Of a stretch of DNA of 64,000 nucleotides, positions 8,721 through 18,481 are shown piece by piece. Within the stretch, counting starts at the first letter, position 1. Every line of letters starts with the position of its first letter. The notes below the pieces were generated by a model. It was not told the origin of the DNA and did no database searches. It saw only the letters and a list, made by a program, of their open reading frames with translations. The translations under genes were made by a program, and so were the position numbers. The DNA comes from Pseudofrankia saprophytica. GTDB lineage: Bacteria; Actinomycetota; Actinomycetes; Frankiales; Frankiaceae. The stretch is from contig NZ_KI912267.1 of the NCBI RefSeq assembly GCF_000235425.2, forward strand, positions 613,921 to 677,920, in the 5' to 3' direction.

Positions 8721-9104
8721 GTGGGCGACCGGATGGCTGCCTCCGAGGGGACGCCGAGTCAGCGTCGCCCCAGGGGTCTTGCGCGATCCGCCGGCGCGGC
8801 GGCCACCTCCTTCGCTGGAGTCGGCGGAACTGCCACGATCATGACCGTTCATGGCAGTACGGTGGCGGCGCTGCTCGTCTTCGTCACCACGCAGATCTGG
8901 GGGGCATGCGAGCTGCGGTTGCGGTGGAGGCATGCCAGGTTGCACGAGTACCTTGTCCGGAAGGCAGCCGATAACCCTGCGGACGCTGACCTCCGCACCC
9001 TGCTGGTTGACTTCGCTGGCACCCACCCGGATGGCATCGGCGAGCGGCTCCCGCTTCGACCTGAGTTCGGACGTGCGCTTTCCACTAGGAGTAGGGGCCG
9101 ATGA
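8721..9104 (+). CDS. Small protein with one membrane helix, unknown function
   Basis: 127 residues from a GTG. A hydrophobic stretch at about residues 40-62 (TVHGSTVAALLVFVTTQIWG) is followed by a basic helical region (CELRLRWRHARLHEYLVRKA) and a short soluble tail. This gives a single-pass or monotopic topology. It is divergent from the 1326-residue gene, 85 bp away. No family is recognised, and the first 35 residues are low-complexity, so the start is uncertain. Confidence 0.45.
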   Translation: MGDRMAASEGTPSQRRPRGLARSAGAAATSFAGVGGTATIMTVHGSTVAALLVFVTTQIWGACELRLRWRHARLHEYLVRKAADNPADADLRTLLVDFAGTHPDGIGERLPLRPEFGRALSTRSRGR

Positions 9105-9169
9105 GGGGCCCGGCTCCCGGCGGCAGGTGACGTGAGCCCTCGATGGGACCCGGCTGACGCCAGGCACGG

Positions 9170-9469
9170 CTAGAGATCAGTCTGGCGATGCCGTGAGGCC
9201 GGCGACCCCAGCCTCGACGGCTGCTCCAGCACCTCTGCGGCTCCCGACTTCTTGAAGTTTCGGCCCTCCTGCGCCTGGAGCCACACCATCTGGTGCGCCT
9301 GGTTCACGAACTGCCGTGGCGGGAGGACGCCCCGCCCGCACCCACAGCGACAGGTCGATACGCTGAGGCGTGCCGTCTGAGGGTCGCCAGTCGGGATACC
9401 TGTCTCACCCGACAGGTTCACCAAACGATCAAGTTCCTCCCGAAATTGATCACTGGAAAGGCGCTCCAC
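9170..9469 (-). CDS. Possible small Cys-rich protein or gene remnant
   Basis: This 99-residue frame has a more protein-like composition than its antisense: VERLSSDQFREELDRLVNLS, then a possible metal-binding CRCGCGRG, then QAHQMVWLQAQEGRNFKKSG. A GTG at 9469 is used as start; the frame stays open upstream with composition that looks non-coding. In the adjacent frame (9475-9834) a Thr/Pro/Glu-rich stretch is open, so this may be the 3' part of a gene broken by frameshift. The rest of 9105-9912 holds no recognisable gene apart from repeats listed separately. Confidence 0.3.
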   Translation of the reverse strand: MERLSSDQFREELDRLVNLSGETGIPTGDPQTARLSVSTCRCGCGRGVLPPRQFVNQAHQMVWLQAQEGRNFKKSGAAEVLEQPSRLGSPASRHRQTDL

Positions 9470-9561
9470 GAGGTCTACCGCCGACGCTGCTCGTTGGTCC
9501 TTTGGACCAACTTCGCCGGTGTCGCGATATTGCTCCGGGGGGCGACCCCCGGACCCCCGGT

Positions 9562-9627
9562 GTCGCGCTTCGCGCGACCTTCTTCCGGGGTGGGCGCTTC
9601 CGGAGTGGGCGTTTCCGGGGTGAGCGC
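9562..9627. repeat. Hairpin followed by three 15-bp tandem repeats
   Basis: A perfect 7-bp stem with a TTC loop (GTCGCGC/GCGCGAC, 9562-9578) precedes three tandem copies of a 15-bp unit (TTCCGGGGTGGGCGC, 9583-9597; then 9598-9612 and 9613-9627). The copies differ at one or two positions. On the minus strand the unit reads as a TPEAP-like pentapeptide repeat. It lies in a gene-poor stretch and could be coding debris or a small minisatellite. Confidence 0.6.
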
Positions 9628-9912
9628 ACAGTCCGACGCGACGACCCGCCTGCAGCTGGTCGCCACCGCCTCGGACGACGCGGCCACCAGCACGAGAAGC
9701 CGCCGGCACGACGACTCCCCCAAGCCTCCCGGGGTCGCGAACCCGCCGTCGTTCACCTCACTGGAGATAGCAACGGCGGCTTGATCGCTGTTGATGCCCT
9801 CCGGCGGTCGTGATCCAGACGCCGGAGCAACCACGGCAGGGCCGAAACAGCAATCAGCACCCGGCGCCCGCGGCTGGCGGGGGTGGAATCGCCCGGGGCG
9901 GGACTGGTGGCT

Positions 9913-12900
9913 CTAGGGTGCGGGGACTTGGTCATCTCCTTGGGGGCCGGGCGCGGCTATGCGGGCCAGGATCTCGGTGAGAATCGCGGTGTCGATCTGG
10001 TCGAGGGCGGCGGCGAGGGCCTCGCGGACGCGGTCGCCGGCCAGGACCCGCCGCAGCGCCGCCGCCAGGTGCGCCCAGTCATCGGTTTGGGCGAGCTGGT
10101 CGAGGTGCTCGTCGAGTTCGGCGGGAATGGGCCGGTCCGTGGTCACGGCGGTGGCAACGGCGGCGATTACCGGTTCCCATTCCACGAGGTACCGGTGGAG
10201 ATCCGGGCCCGGCTCTGGCTCGGTGGCCAGGGCGCGGGCCGTGGTGATCAGGTTGTGGAGGGCCTGGTCGGCGGTGGGGCGGTCGGTGGTGAGCGTGTCG
10301 ACGAGGTCGGCCCAGTGGACGCCGTCGACCTGTTCGACGACCGCGGCGACCGCGGCGACCGTGTCGGGCGGGGTCATGTCCGGATAGCGGGCTAGGGCGG
10401 CGCCCAGCGTCCGCATGGTGTTGGTCTGCGAGGTGCTGGTGATGCCGGTGAGGTGGTACAGCAGCGCGGCGGCGAGCCGGTGAGCTACCACCTCGGACCC
10501 GCTGCCGGCGGTGCGGGTCAGGTAGTTGGCGAGGTTGTGGTGGGAGGCGGCGACGACGTCCGGGTCGGGCCGGCTGTACTTGAGTCGTAGCGCGGTGTGT
10601 TCGAGGCGGACCGCCTCGTCGGGCCGGCCGCGCGCGGCGGCGAGGTCGGCGCGGGCGCCGAACGTCTGGCCGAGGATCGCGAGGTCACCGGCGTCGGTGA
10701 AGATCCGCTGACAGTCAGCCAACAGCACGTCAGCCTCGTCGTACCGACCCAGGCGCAGCAGCGGGCTGTAGTCCGCGAACCGGCAGGTCGCGGCGATCTC
10801 GTACTCACTCGCACCCCGAGCCCGCATGCTCGCCGCCATCCGCGCAGACAGATCCAGCCCCTGCTCCCAACTGCCCAGATCCAGGGCCGCGCTCGCGGCG
10901 ATATGCAGAACCACCTCACGGACACCCCACGGCTGGGCCGTGTCGTCCTGGCCGGGCCGGTCGGGCAGGACGTCGAGCCGGCCCAGCAACACCTCCGCGC
11001 CGGCCAACGCCCAGGCCGCGTCCCCCAGACTCAGCCGCAGCTGCAACACCCGGCCCTCATCGCCGGCCTGGGTCCACGGGCCCAACCCACCCGCCTCCGT
11101 GTACGCCACCTTCGCTTCGGCGACCGCCAGCGCCTCCCGCAACCGGCCCCGATCCCGCAACAGATCCGCCAGATCGCCGCTGGCCGCGGCCGCGACCCGA
11201 TGATCCCCAGCCGCGACCGCCGCCGCCAACGCACCCCGCAACACCCCCTCCGCCCGCACCGGATCCACCCGCTCCAGCACCCGCCCATACAGCCCCTGGT
11301 CCTTCGGCGCACCAGTCGCCTCGGCGATCTGCGCCAGCAACGGCAACACCCGCCCCACCACCCCAGGACCACCCCCAGACCGCCGAAACGCCTGCTCCAG
11401 CAGGGCCGCCGCCAAATTCAGCTCACCCAGCCGCAGCAGGTACGGCGCCGCCGCCACCCCCGCCCGCACCACCAACCACCCCCGCTCACCACCCCCACCC
11501 TCACCAAGACCGACAGCAACCCCCTGGCGCCAGAACGCCGCCAACTCCACATCCACCGCGCCACGCACCTCCACCGGTGTCACAGCCCGCACCGCCTCCG
11601 CCACCCCCGGATGCACCCCAGCCCCCACCGACGAACCGTCCTCCGAGTCATCCGACAGCCCGCCCACGCCACGATCCACCGCCACCAACGCGCCGGCCTC
11701 CAACTCAGGCAGCACGCCAGCCAGCGCGGGCGCCTCACCTGGGCGGCCCAGCCGCGACCACACATCCGCCCAGTTCGCCTCGACGATCCCCAGCTCCCGG
11801 TCGTCGTCCTCCAGACCGCACACCAGCTCCATCAGCAGCCGGGCCGAGGCGGACAGACCGGCAACCGTCACGTCCACCCAGCTCGCTAGGGCCGTAAGGA
11901 AGCCGTCCGGGCCCAGGGCGCTCTCGCCCTCGTCGAAGAAGGCGGCCAGCGGCCGGGCACCCGTGGCCGCCGCGGTCTCGGCCAATCTGACCCTGGTCGC
12001 GAGGACGTCACGGCCCGCCCTGGCTGCCGCGTCAGCCAGCTCCAGGAGCTTCGGGTGGCCCTGGACGACGCGCAGGGCGCGCTGGACCAGGTCCCGGTCG
12101 GCCCGGGCGCCGGCGGCGCGCGCCTCGCCGTGGTCGCGGGCGGCGCCGGGCTCGTGGTCGTCGGCGTGCAGCAGGGCGCGCAGGCCGGGCAGCTCCCGGG
12201 CGAGCACGGCGGCCTCGGCGAGGGAGAGCGCGTGGATCGGCTCGACCAGCACGCCGGCCGCCGCCCAGGTCCGCGCGCCGTTCCCACCGGGCCCGCCGGC
12301 CGGCGCGGGAACCGGGACGGTCCGGCTGGTCAGGAGCAGGCGGGACTGACCGCCGGGCGGCGCGAGGGCGGCGAGCAGCCGGGGCCAGCGCGGGTCCCGC
12401 CAGGTGCCACCGTCGCCGAGCAGGCTTTCGAGGTTGTCGACGACGACGAGCACACCGGTCTGGGCGAGGGCCGCCGCGAGCCTCGGCAGGAAGGCCTCGA
12501 ACCGGTCCGCGGCGACGACCTCGTTGGCGACCGGCAGGCCGAGCTGGAGGCTGAGTGCCACCGCGAAGTCCGGCAGCCCGCGCAGATGGTCGTCCGGCTG
12601 CTGCGGCGCGCTCCACCAGACGACCCGCTCGAACGCGTCGGCCTGCCGGTATGCCAGCTCCAGGGCGCAGGCGGTCTTGCCGGCGCCGGCCATGCCGTGC
12701 AGGAGGACGCCGACCCGGTCGCTGCCGGCGGCGAGTGCCGCGAAGGCACGGGTCAGCACCCCGCCGCGGCCGACGAAACGGGGCGGCTCCGCGGGCAGAT
12801 CCTTGGTCTTCGCCGAGGTGGCGGCGAGCTCGACCGGGCCGGTCGGGGCGCTCAGCCTCAGGCCGGCGGCGGAGCCGAGGAGGACCGGGGTCACCAGCGA

Positions 12901-14121
12901 GGCAGGCGGGGCGGTCAGGGTGGGGGCCGGACCGGCGGCGTCGGCAATGGCGCGCGCGGTGGCCACGTCGACGGCGGTGCCGGCGCGCAGCAGCAGGTCG
13001 TAGAACCGGTCCGCGAGCCGGATCGCGAACTCGTCGCCCACCGGGTAGCGCATCGCGAGCACCGCGCAGCCGAGCGCAGCCATCAGCGCACGCGCGAGTC
13101 CCGCGCCTGCCAGGGTGGTCGAACCGGCGGCGGCCCTGCTCAGGTCGTCAGGCAGCGGCGTCACGGCGGTTCGCGCCTGCTCGGGCCGCCCGAGCAGTGC
13201 TGCCCGCTCCGCCCGCGCCGCCTGTTCGGCCTGTTCGAGCTGTTCGGCCTGTTCGGGCAGGCCGAGCCAGCGCAGTGTCTGGGCGGCGGTCGCGGCGGCG
13301 GACTGGCAGGCGGAGAGCACAGCGAGCTTCACCCGGTGGCGGGACGGGCGGAGCATGTCGATCAGGTCGGCGGTGCTGACCGGGTCGGGGCGGCCGTCGG
13401 CGGTCTCCAGGAAGACCGTGTCGACGGTGCCATGGCAGGACAGGTGCAGCAGGTCCCAGCCGGCGCCCTCCTCGACCGTCTCGGTGAGCAACGCGCGGGT
13501 GGCGCCGTACTGGAGGATCCGCAGCTCGATCTTCCGGCCCTGCCGGCCGGTCAGCTCCTGGATCGCCCCGGTCAGCGCATGTCGCTCCCGCCGCAGCGCA
13601 AGGGTGCCCGTACCGTCGGGCTGGGAGAACACCGCGAGGATCCGCAGCGTGTCCCCCACCGGGTCCTTCCGCGGCGCCCGGCCGGGCCGTCCGGCGACCG
13701 ACGGGGCCGCGATCTCGTAGCAGAACGTCGCGCCGTGCCGGACGAGTGGCTGCCCGTCGACGGAGGCCAGCTCCCAGGGCCAGTCCGGCAGGAAGCTCAG
13801 CTCTTCAGGCACCTCGACGCTGACGGTGACCGGCACCGCCGCCGCGATCTCCTCGCAGATGTCGGAGCCCAGCAGCTCCTCAGCCGCCCAGGCGCCGAGA
13901 AGGCCAGTGATCGCCTGCTCGGAACGGACGCGGTCGTCGGGGTCGGCGTTGACGTCCAGGTAGTGGAACAGCTCGGCGAACGCCCTGGTCTGCCAACGGC
14001 CGTGGTCGACCGTGACCTGGTGCTCGGCGAGCGGCGCCCCCGAGCCCGGTTCGAGCAGCAGCCAGCGCCAGCCGTTCGGACCCGTCACGTCCACCGGCCG
14101 CAAGATCAGTCGTACCGCCAC
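9913..14121 (-). CDS. CHAT protease - STAND NTPase - TPR protein (minus copy)
   Basis: 1402 residues from GTG 14121, with GGGGAG five bases upstream. The N-terminal CHAT (caspase-like) domain has both catalytic residues: His230 in HLSCHG and Cys272 in LSACQSA. A STAND/NB-ARC-like NTPase follows, with Walker A GMAGAGKT (476-483) and Walker B VLVVVDNLESLL. The C-terminal 700 residues are TPR-type helical repeats. CHAT-STAND-TPR proteins are predicted prokaryotic death or conflict proteases, with TPRs sensing the trigger (family knowledge). It is head-to-head with a paralogue 178 bp away. The C-terminal halves are nearly identical, while the N-terminal halves are clearly diverged. Confidence 0.9.
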   Translation of the reverse strand: MAVRLILRPVDVTGPNGWRWLLLEPGSGAPLAEHQVTVDHGRWQTRAFAELFHYLDVNADPDDRVRSEQAITGLLGAWAAEELLGSDICEEIAAAVPVTVSVEVPEELSFLPDWPWELASVDGQPLVRHGATFCYEIAAPSVAGRPGRAPRKDPVGDTLRILAVFSQPDGTGTLALRRERHALTGAIQELTGRQGRKIELRILQYGATRALLTETVEEGAGWDLLHLSCHGTVDTVFLETADGRPDPVSTADLIDMLRPSRHRVKLAVLSACQSAAATAAQTLRWLGLPEQAEQLEQAEQAARAERAALLGRPEQARTAVTPLPDDLSRAAAGSTTLAGAGLARALMAALGCAVLAMRYPVGDEFAIRLADRFYDLLLRAGTAVDVATARAIADAAGPAPTLTAPPASLVTPVLLGSAAGLRLSAPTGPVELAATSAKTKDLPAEPPRFVGRGGVLTRAFAALAAGSDRVGVLLHGMAGAGKTACALELAYRQADAFERVVWWSAPQQPDDHLRGLPDFAVALSLQLGLPVANEVVAADRFEAFLPRLAAALAQTGVLVVVDNLESLLGDGGTWRDPRWPRLLAALAPPGGQSRLLLTSRTVPVPAPAGGPGGNGARTWAAAGVLVEPIHALSLAEAAVLARELPGLRALLHADDHEPGAARDHGEARAAGARADRDLVQRALRVVQGHPKLLELADAAARAGRDVLATRVRLAETAAATGARPLAAFFDEGESALGPDGFLTALASWVDVTVAGLSASARLLMELVCGLEDDDRELGIVEANWADVWSRLGRPGEAPALAGVLPELEAGALVAVDRGVGGLSDDSEDGSSVGAGVHPGVAEAVRAVTPVEVRGAVDVELAAFWRQGVAVGLGEGGGGERGWLVVRAGVAAAPYLLRLGELNLAAALLEQAFRRSGGGPGVVGRVLPLLAQIAEATGAPKDQGLYGRVLERVDPVRAEGVLRGALAAAVAAGDHRVAAAASGDLADLLRDRGRLREALAVAEAKVAYTEAGGLGPWTQAGDEGRVLQLRLSLGDAAWALAGAEVLLGRLDVLPDRPGQDDTAQPWGVREVVLHIAASAALDLGSWEQGLDLSARMAASMRARGASEYEIAATCRFADYSPLLRLGRYDEADVLLADCQRIFTDAGDLAILGQTFGARADLAAARGRPDEAVRLEHTALRLKYSRPDPDVVAASHHNLANYLTRTAGSGSEVVAHRLAAALLYHLTGITSTSQTNTMRTLGAALARYPDMTPPDTVAAVAAVVEQVDGVHWADLVDTLTTDRPTADQALHNLITTARALATEPEPGPDLHRYLVEWEPVIAAVATAVTTDRPIPAELDEHLDQLAQTDDWAHLAAALRRVLAGDRVREALAAALDQIDTAILTEILARIAAPGPQGDDQVPAP
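10160..11830. repeat. Left arm of a large inverted repeat (3' halves of the CHAT genes)
   Basis: Reverse-complementing this stretch gives long blocks almost identical to 16570-18240. For example 11341-11400 differs from 17041-region sequence by only about one base in sixty, and the block encoding VEQVDGVHWADLVDTLTTD is nearly identical at DNA level. Limits are estimated by eye. The two arms are in opposite orientation about 4.7 kb apart, so recombination between them would invert the N-terminal halves of both genes. Confidence 0.7.
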
Positions 14122-14299
14122 GGCGACTCCCCGTAGATCCCGCGCGTGTGCTGACTCCAACGAGTAGATCCATCACATAGTGGCGCACCGGGCGCTCTCC
14201 GCTGGCATTCGACGCGACGCGCCCGGCCTGGTGCGGACAGCGACGAAACGGGCCACTCGTTCGTTACAGTCGGCGAAAGCGAAAGATCGACGGAACGGG

Positions 14300-17200
14300 G
14301 TGCCGTCGGTGGTGAATGACGGGCTGGTCCTGCAAGCGGTCGACGTCGACGGGCCGCTGCGCTGGCGATGGCTGCTGCTCGACGGGGCGACCGACAGGCC
14401 GGTCGCCGACCACCAGGTCGAGCTGAACCCGAAGGACTGGCGCTTCCAGGCGTTCGCGCAGCTCGACCGCTACCTGCGCGCGAACGCCGCGCCCGACCGG
14501 CGGCTGACCGCCGAGACGGCGATCGTCGACGAGGTCGGGGCGTGGGCGGCCGAGCACGCGCTCGGCGAGCGGGTCAGCCAGATCATCTTCAACCGCGCGC
14601 CGGTGACCGTCACGGTGGCGGTCCCCGAGACGCTGCGTTTCCTGCCCGACTGGCCGTGGGAGATCACGCACGCCGCTGGCCGGTCGTTGGCGCGGCACCA
14701 TGCCACGTTCGACTACGTCCTCGGTGACGGCGGAGGCGCGGCGGCCGGCGGTGGCACTAAGAGGCCGGTCGGGGCGACGCTGCGAGTCCTCGCCGTGTTC
14801 TCCCAACCGTCCGGCACCAGCCCACTGGCGCTGCGGCGGGAGCGGCGGGCACTCGTCGACCTGGTCCGCAGGCTCATCGGCAGCGGCGGCTACCACCTCC
14901 AGCTGCGGGTCCTGCAGTACGGCGTCACCCGCGACAGGCTGCGCGAGACGGTCGAGGAGGAGGACGGCTGGGACCTGCTGCACCTGTCCTGCCACGGCAC
15001 CGTCGACACGCTGGTCCTGGAGTCGGACGACGGCCAGCCCGACGCGATCTCGACTACCGACCTGATCGACATGCTCCGCCCGTCCCGCCACCGGGTGAAG
15101 CTCGCCGTCCTGTCCGCCTGCCAGTCCGCCGCCGCCGACGCCGCCCAGGTCCTGCGCTGGCTCGGCCTGGACGACCAGGCCGACCACCTCGACCAGCGCG
15201 CCACCGCCGAAGCCGCCGACGCTGCCAAGGTCGTCCAGGTTGACGCCCAGGCCACCAACGGCGACGGCGCCACGGGCCCGGACCGGGCTGGCGCGACCGT
15301 GCCCGGCGGCGCCGCAGGGCTGGGGCGGGGCCTGGTCGAGGCCCTCGGGTGCGCGGTGCTGGCGATGCGCTACCCCGTCGGCGACGAGTTCGCCATCCGC
15401 CTTACCGACCGGCTCTACGACCTGCTCCTCGACAAGGGCAGGACCCTGGACACGGCCACCGGCCTCGCCGTCGCCCAGGCCGCCGGCCCGGCGCCGACCG
15501 CCGCGATCCCGCCGGCCTGCCTGGTGACCCCGGTGCTGCTCGGCCCGGCCGCCGACCTGCGGCTGCGCGCGCCGGCCGGTGCCGTCGACCTCGGATCTGT
15601 GCCCACGAAGATCGCGTACCTGCCGCCCGAGCCGGAGCGGTTCGTCGGCCGCGTCGCCACCATGACCCGCGCCTCCGCCGCCCTCGCTCCCCGCGGCCGC
15701 CAGGCCGGGGTGCTCTTCCACGGCATGGCCGGCGCCGGCAAGACCGCCTGCGCACTCGAGCTCGCCCACCAGCACGCCGACCACGTCGCCGGGATCGTCT
15801 ACTGGTCAGCCCCCGACCAGCCCGACAACCACCTCCAGGGCATCCCCCTGTTCGCCACCGCCCTGGAAACCCAGCTCGGCCTGCCGATCGCCGACAAGGC
15901 CGTCACCGCCGAACGGCTCACCGCCTACCTGCCCACCCTGGCCGAGACCTGCGCCCGCACCAGCATCCTGTTCGTCCTCGACAACCTCGAGACCCTGCTC
16001 GGCGACGACGGCCGCTGGCGCGACCCCCGCTGGCCGGCACTCCTCGGCGCGCTGACCGGCCGCCGCGGCCTGTCCCGGGTCGTGCTGACCAGCCGGATCC
16101 GCCCCGCCGGCCTCGACCCGACGATCCACGTCGAGCAGGTCCACGCGCTGCCGCTCGCCGAGGCCGCCCTGCTCGCCCGGGAGCTGCCCGGCCTGCGCGC
16201 CCTGCTGCACGCCGACGACCACGAGCCGGGCGCGCTCCGCGCCGACCGCGGCCCCGGCCCAGGCCGGCGTGCCGAGACGCCGAGCGCCGACCGGGTCGCC
16301 GAGGACCGTGCCCTGCTGACCCGGACCCTCAACGTCGTCCAGGGCCATCCCAAACTCCTGGAGCTCGCCGACGCGGCGGCGAACGAAGGCCGCGCCGTGC
16401 TCGCGGGCCGGGTGGCCGCGGCCGAGGAGGCTGCCAGCACCGGCGGCCGCGGCCTCGCGGCCTTCTTCACCGACGGGGAAAGCGCGCTGGATCCGGGCGG
16501 CTTCCTGGCCGCACTCGCCGACTGGGTGGACCTGTCGCTGGCCGCCCTCTCACCACCGGCCCTGCTGCTGGTGGAGCTGGTGTGTGGTCTGGAAGACGAC
16601 GACCGGGAGCTGGGAATCATCGAGGCGAACTGGGCGGATGTGTGGTCGCGGCTGGGCCGCTCAGGGGAGGCGCCCGGGCTGGCTGGTGTGGTGGCCGAGT
16701 TGGAGGCCGGCGCGTTGGTGGCGGTGGATCGTGGGCTGGGCGTGTTGTCGGATGGGTCGGATGGCGGCTCGTCTGTGGGGGTCGGGGTGCATCCGGGGGT
16801 GGCGGAGGCGGTGCGGGTTCTGACGCCGCCGGAGGTGCGTCGTGCGGTGGATGTGGAGCTGGCGGCGTTCTGGCACCAGCTGGTTGCTGTCGGTCTTGGT
16901 GAGGGTGGGGGTGGTGAGCGCGGGTGGTTGGTGGTGCGGGCGGGGGTGGCGGCGGCGCCGTACCTGCTGCGGTTGGGCGAGCTGAACCTGGCGGCGAGCC
17001 TGCTGGAGGAGGCGTTTCGGCGGTCTGGGGGTGGTCCTGGGGTGGTGGGGCGGGTGTTGCCGTTGCTGGCGCAGGTGGCCGAGACGACTGGCGCGCCGAA
17101 GGACCGGGGGCTGTATGGGCGGGTGCTGGGGCAGGTGGATCCGGTACGGGCGGAGGGGGTGTTGCGGGGTGCGTTGGCGGCGGCGGTCGCAGCTGGGGAT

Positions 17201-18481
17201 CATCGGGTCGCCTCCGCGGCCAGTGGCGATCTGGTGGGTCTGTTGCGGCAGCGAGGCCGGTTGCGGGAGGCGCTGGCGGTTGCCGAAGCGCAGGTGGCGT
17301 ACACAGCGGCGGGTGGGTTGGGCCCGTGGACCCAGGCCGACGACGAGGGCCAGGTGTTGCAGCTGCAGCTGAGGCTGGGGGACGCGGCCGGGGCGTTGGC
17401 TGACGCGGAGGCGTTGCTGGCCCGGCTCGACGCCCTGCCCGACCAGGCCGGCCCGGACGACACGGTCGAGCCGTGGAGTGTCCGTGAGATGGTCCTGCAG
17501 ATCGCTGCGGTCGCAGCCCTGGCTCTGGGCCGTTGGGAGCAGCAGCTGGACCTGTCGGCGCGGATGGCCGCGAGCATGCGGACCCGGGGTGCGAGTGAGT
17601 ATGAGGTTGCCGAGACCTGCCGGTTCGGAGACTACGGCCCGCTGCTGCGCCTGGGCCGGTACGACGAGGCCGACGTGCTGCTGGCCGACTGCCAGCGGAT
17701 CTTCACCGACGCCGGTGACCTCGCGAACCTCGGTAGGACATTCTTCGCCCGTGCCGACCTCGCCGCCGAGCGTGGCCGGCCCGACGAGGCGGTCCGCCTC
17801 GGACACATCGCGCTACGCCTCGAATACAGCCGGCCCGACCCGGTTGACGTCGCCACCTCCCACCACAACCTCGCCAACTACCTCACCGACACCGCCGGCA
17901 GCGGGTCCGACGTCGTGGCCCACCGGCTCGCCGCCGCGCTCCTCTACCACCTCACCGGCATTGACGACCTCGACGACGGCACGATGCGGATGCTCGCCAC
18001 TGACCTCGTCCGCCACCCCGACACCACTCCACCCGACACCGTCACCACGATCGCCGCCGTCGTCGAACAGGTCGACGGCGTCCACTGGGCCGACCTCGTC
18101 GACACCCTCACCACCGACCGCCCCACCGCCGACCAGGCCCTCCACAACCTGATCACCACGGCCCGCGCCCTGGCCACCGAGCCAGAGCCGGGCCCGGATC
18201 TCCACCGGCACCTCGCGGAATGGGAACCGGTCATCGCCGCCATCGCGGAGCTTGCCGCCGGCGGGCTGCCCACGTCGACCGAGGTCGACGGCCTGCTCGA
18301 CGAGCTCGACGGAAGCGACGACTGGGCCAACCTCTCGACCACGCTGCGCCGCGTCCTCGCTGGCGAGCGAAACCCCGGCGCCCTGCTTACCGGCCTGGAC
18401 GCCGTCGACACGGCTATCGCCACGACCGTCCTCGACCGGATCGCCACGCCCGTCACCCCGGGTCACCCGGCCAGTACGTGA
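14300..18481 (+). CDS. CHAT protease - STAND NTPase - TPR protein (plus copy)
   Basis: About 1393 residues from the GTG at 14300; GTGs at 14309 and 14312 are alternatives, and the frame is open further upstream without homology to the paralogue. The CHAT dyad is intact: His232 (HLSCHG) and Cys274 (LSACQSA). Walker A GMAGAGKT is at 475-482 and Walker B is ILFVLDNLETLL. TPR repeats fill the C-terminal half. Codon use changes inside the gene: the first 750 codons favour C endings, while about 16580-17420 favour G and T endings (GTG, TTG, GGT), as in the paralogue. That supports a shared module spread by gene conversion. It probably shares the divergent promoter region with the minus copy. Confidence 0.9.
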   Translation: MPSVVNDGLVLQAVDVDGPLRWRWLLLDGATDRPVADHQVELNPKDWRFQAFAQLDRYLRANAAPDRRLTAETAIVDEVGAWAAEHALGERVSQIIFNRAPVTVTVAVPETLRFLPDWPWEITHAAGRSLARHHATFDYVLGDGGGAAAGGGTKRPVGATLRVLAVFSQPSGTSPLALRRERRALVDLVRRLIGSGGYHLQLRVLQYGVTRDRLRETVEEEDGWDLLHLSCHGTVDTLVLESDDGQPDAISTTDLIDMLRPSRHRVKLAVLSACQSAAADAAQVLRWLGLDDQADHLDQRATAEAADAAKVVQVDAQATNGDGATGPDRAGATVPGGAAGLGRGLVEALGCAVLAMRYPVGDEFAIRLTDRLYDLLLDKGRTLDTATGLAVAQAAGPAPTAAIPPACLVTPVLLGPAADLRLRAPAGAVDLGSVPTKIAYLPPEPERFVGRVATMTRASAALAPRGRQAGVLFHGMAGAGKTACALELAHQHADHVAGIVYWSAPDQPDNHLQGIPLFATALETQLGLPIADKAVTAERLTAYLPTLAETCARTSILFVLDNLETLLGDDGRWRDPRWPALLGALTGRRGLSRVVLTSRIRPAGLDPTIHVEQVHALPLAEAALLARELPGLRALLHADDHEPGALRADRGPGPGRRAETPSADRVAEDRALLTRTLNVVQGHPKLLELADAAANEGRAVLAGRVAAAEEAASTGGRGLAAFFTDGESALDPGGFLAALADWVDLSLAALSPPALLLVELVCGLEDDDRELGIIEANWADVWSRLGRSGEAPGLAGVVAELEAGALVAVDRGLGVLSDGSDGGSSVGVGVHPGVAEAVRVLTPPEVRRAVDVELAAFWHQLVAVGLGEGGGGERGWLVVRAGVAAAPYLLRLGELNLAASLLEEAFRRSGGGPGVVGRVLPLLAQVAETTGAPKDRGLYGRVLGQVDPVRAEGVLRGALAAAVAAGDHRVASAASGDLVGLLRQRGRLREALAVAEAQVAYTAAGGLGPWTQADDEGQVLQLQLRLGDAAGALADAEALLARLDALPDQAGPDDTVEPWSVREMVLQIAAVAALALGRWEQQLDLSARMAASMRTRGASEYEVAETCRFGDYGPLLRLGRYDEADVLLADCQRIFTDAGDLANLGRTFFARADLAAERGRPDEAVRLGHIALRLEYSRPDPVDVATSHHNLANYLTDTAGSGSDVVAHRLAAALLYHLTGIDDLDDGTMRMLATDLVRHPDTTPPDTVTTIAAVVEQVDGVHWADLVDTLTTDRPTADQALHNLITTARALATEPEPGPDLHRHLAEWEPVIAAIAELAAGGLPTSTEVDGLLDELDGSDDWANLSTTLRRVLAGERNPGALLTGLDAVDTAIATTVLDRIATPVTPGHPAST
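16570..18240. repeat. Right arm of the large inverted repeat
   Basis: Partner of 10160-11830 in opposite orientation. The near-identity begins close to the codons for ELVCGLEDDDRELGI and runs to EWEPVIAA. A few divergent islands, such as the segment after LYHLTGI, interrupt the match. Boundaries are approximate because they were judged by eye. Confidence 0.7.

Noticed and set aside
9583..9627. CRISPR-like array
   Set aside because: Units are 15 bp and directly abutting, with no spacers and no cas genes.
12055..14136. Long open frame (693 codons) antisense to the minus CHAT gene
   Set aside because: Gly/Arg/Pro-rich shadow of high-GC coding DNA; the opposite strand has CHAT and NTPase motifs.
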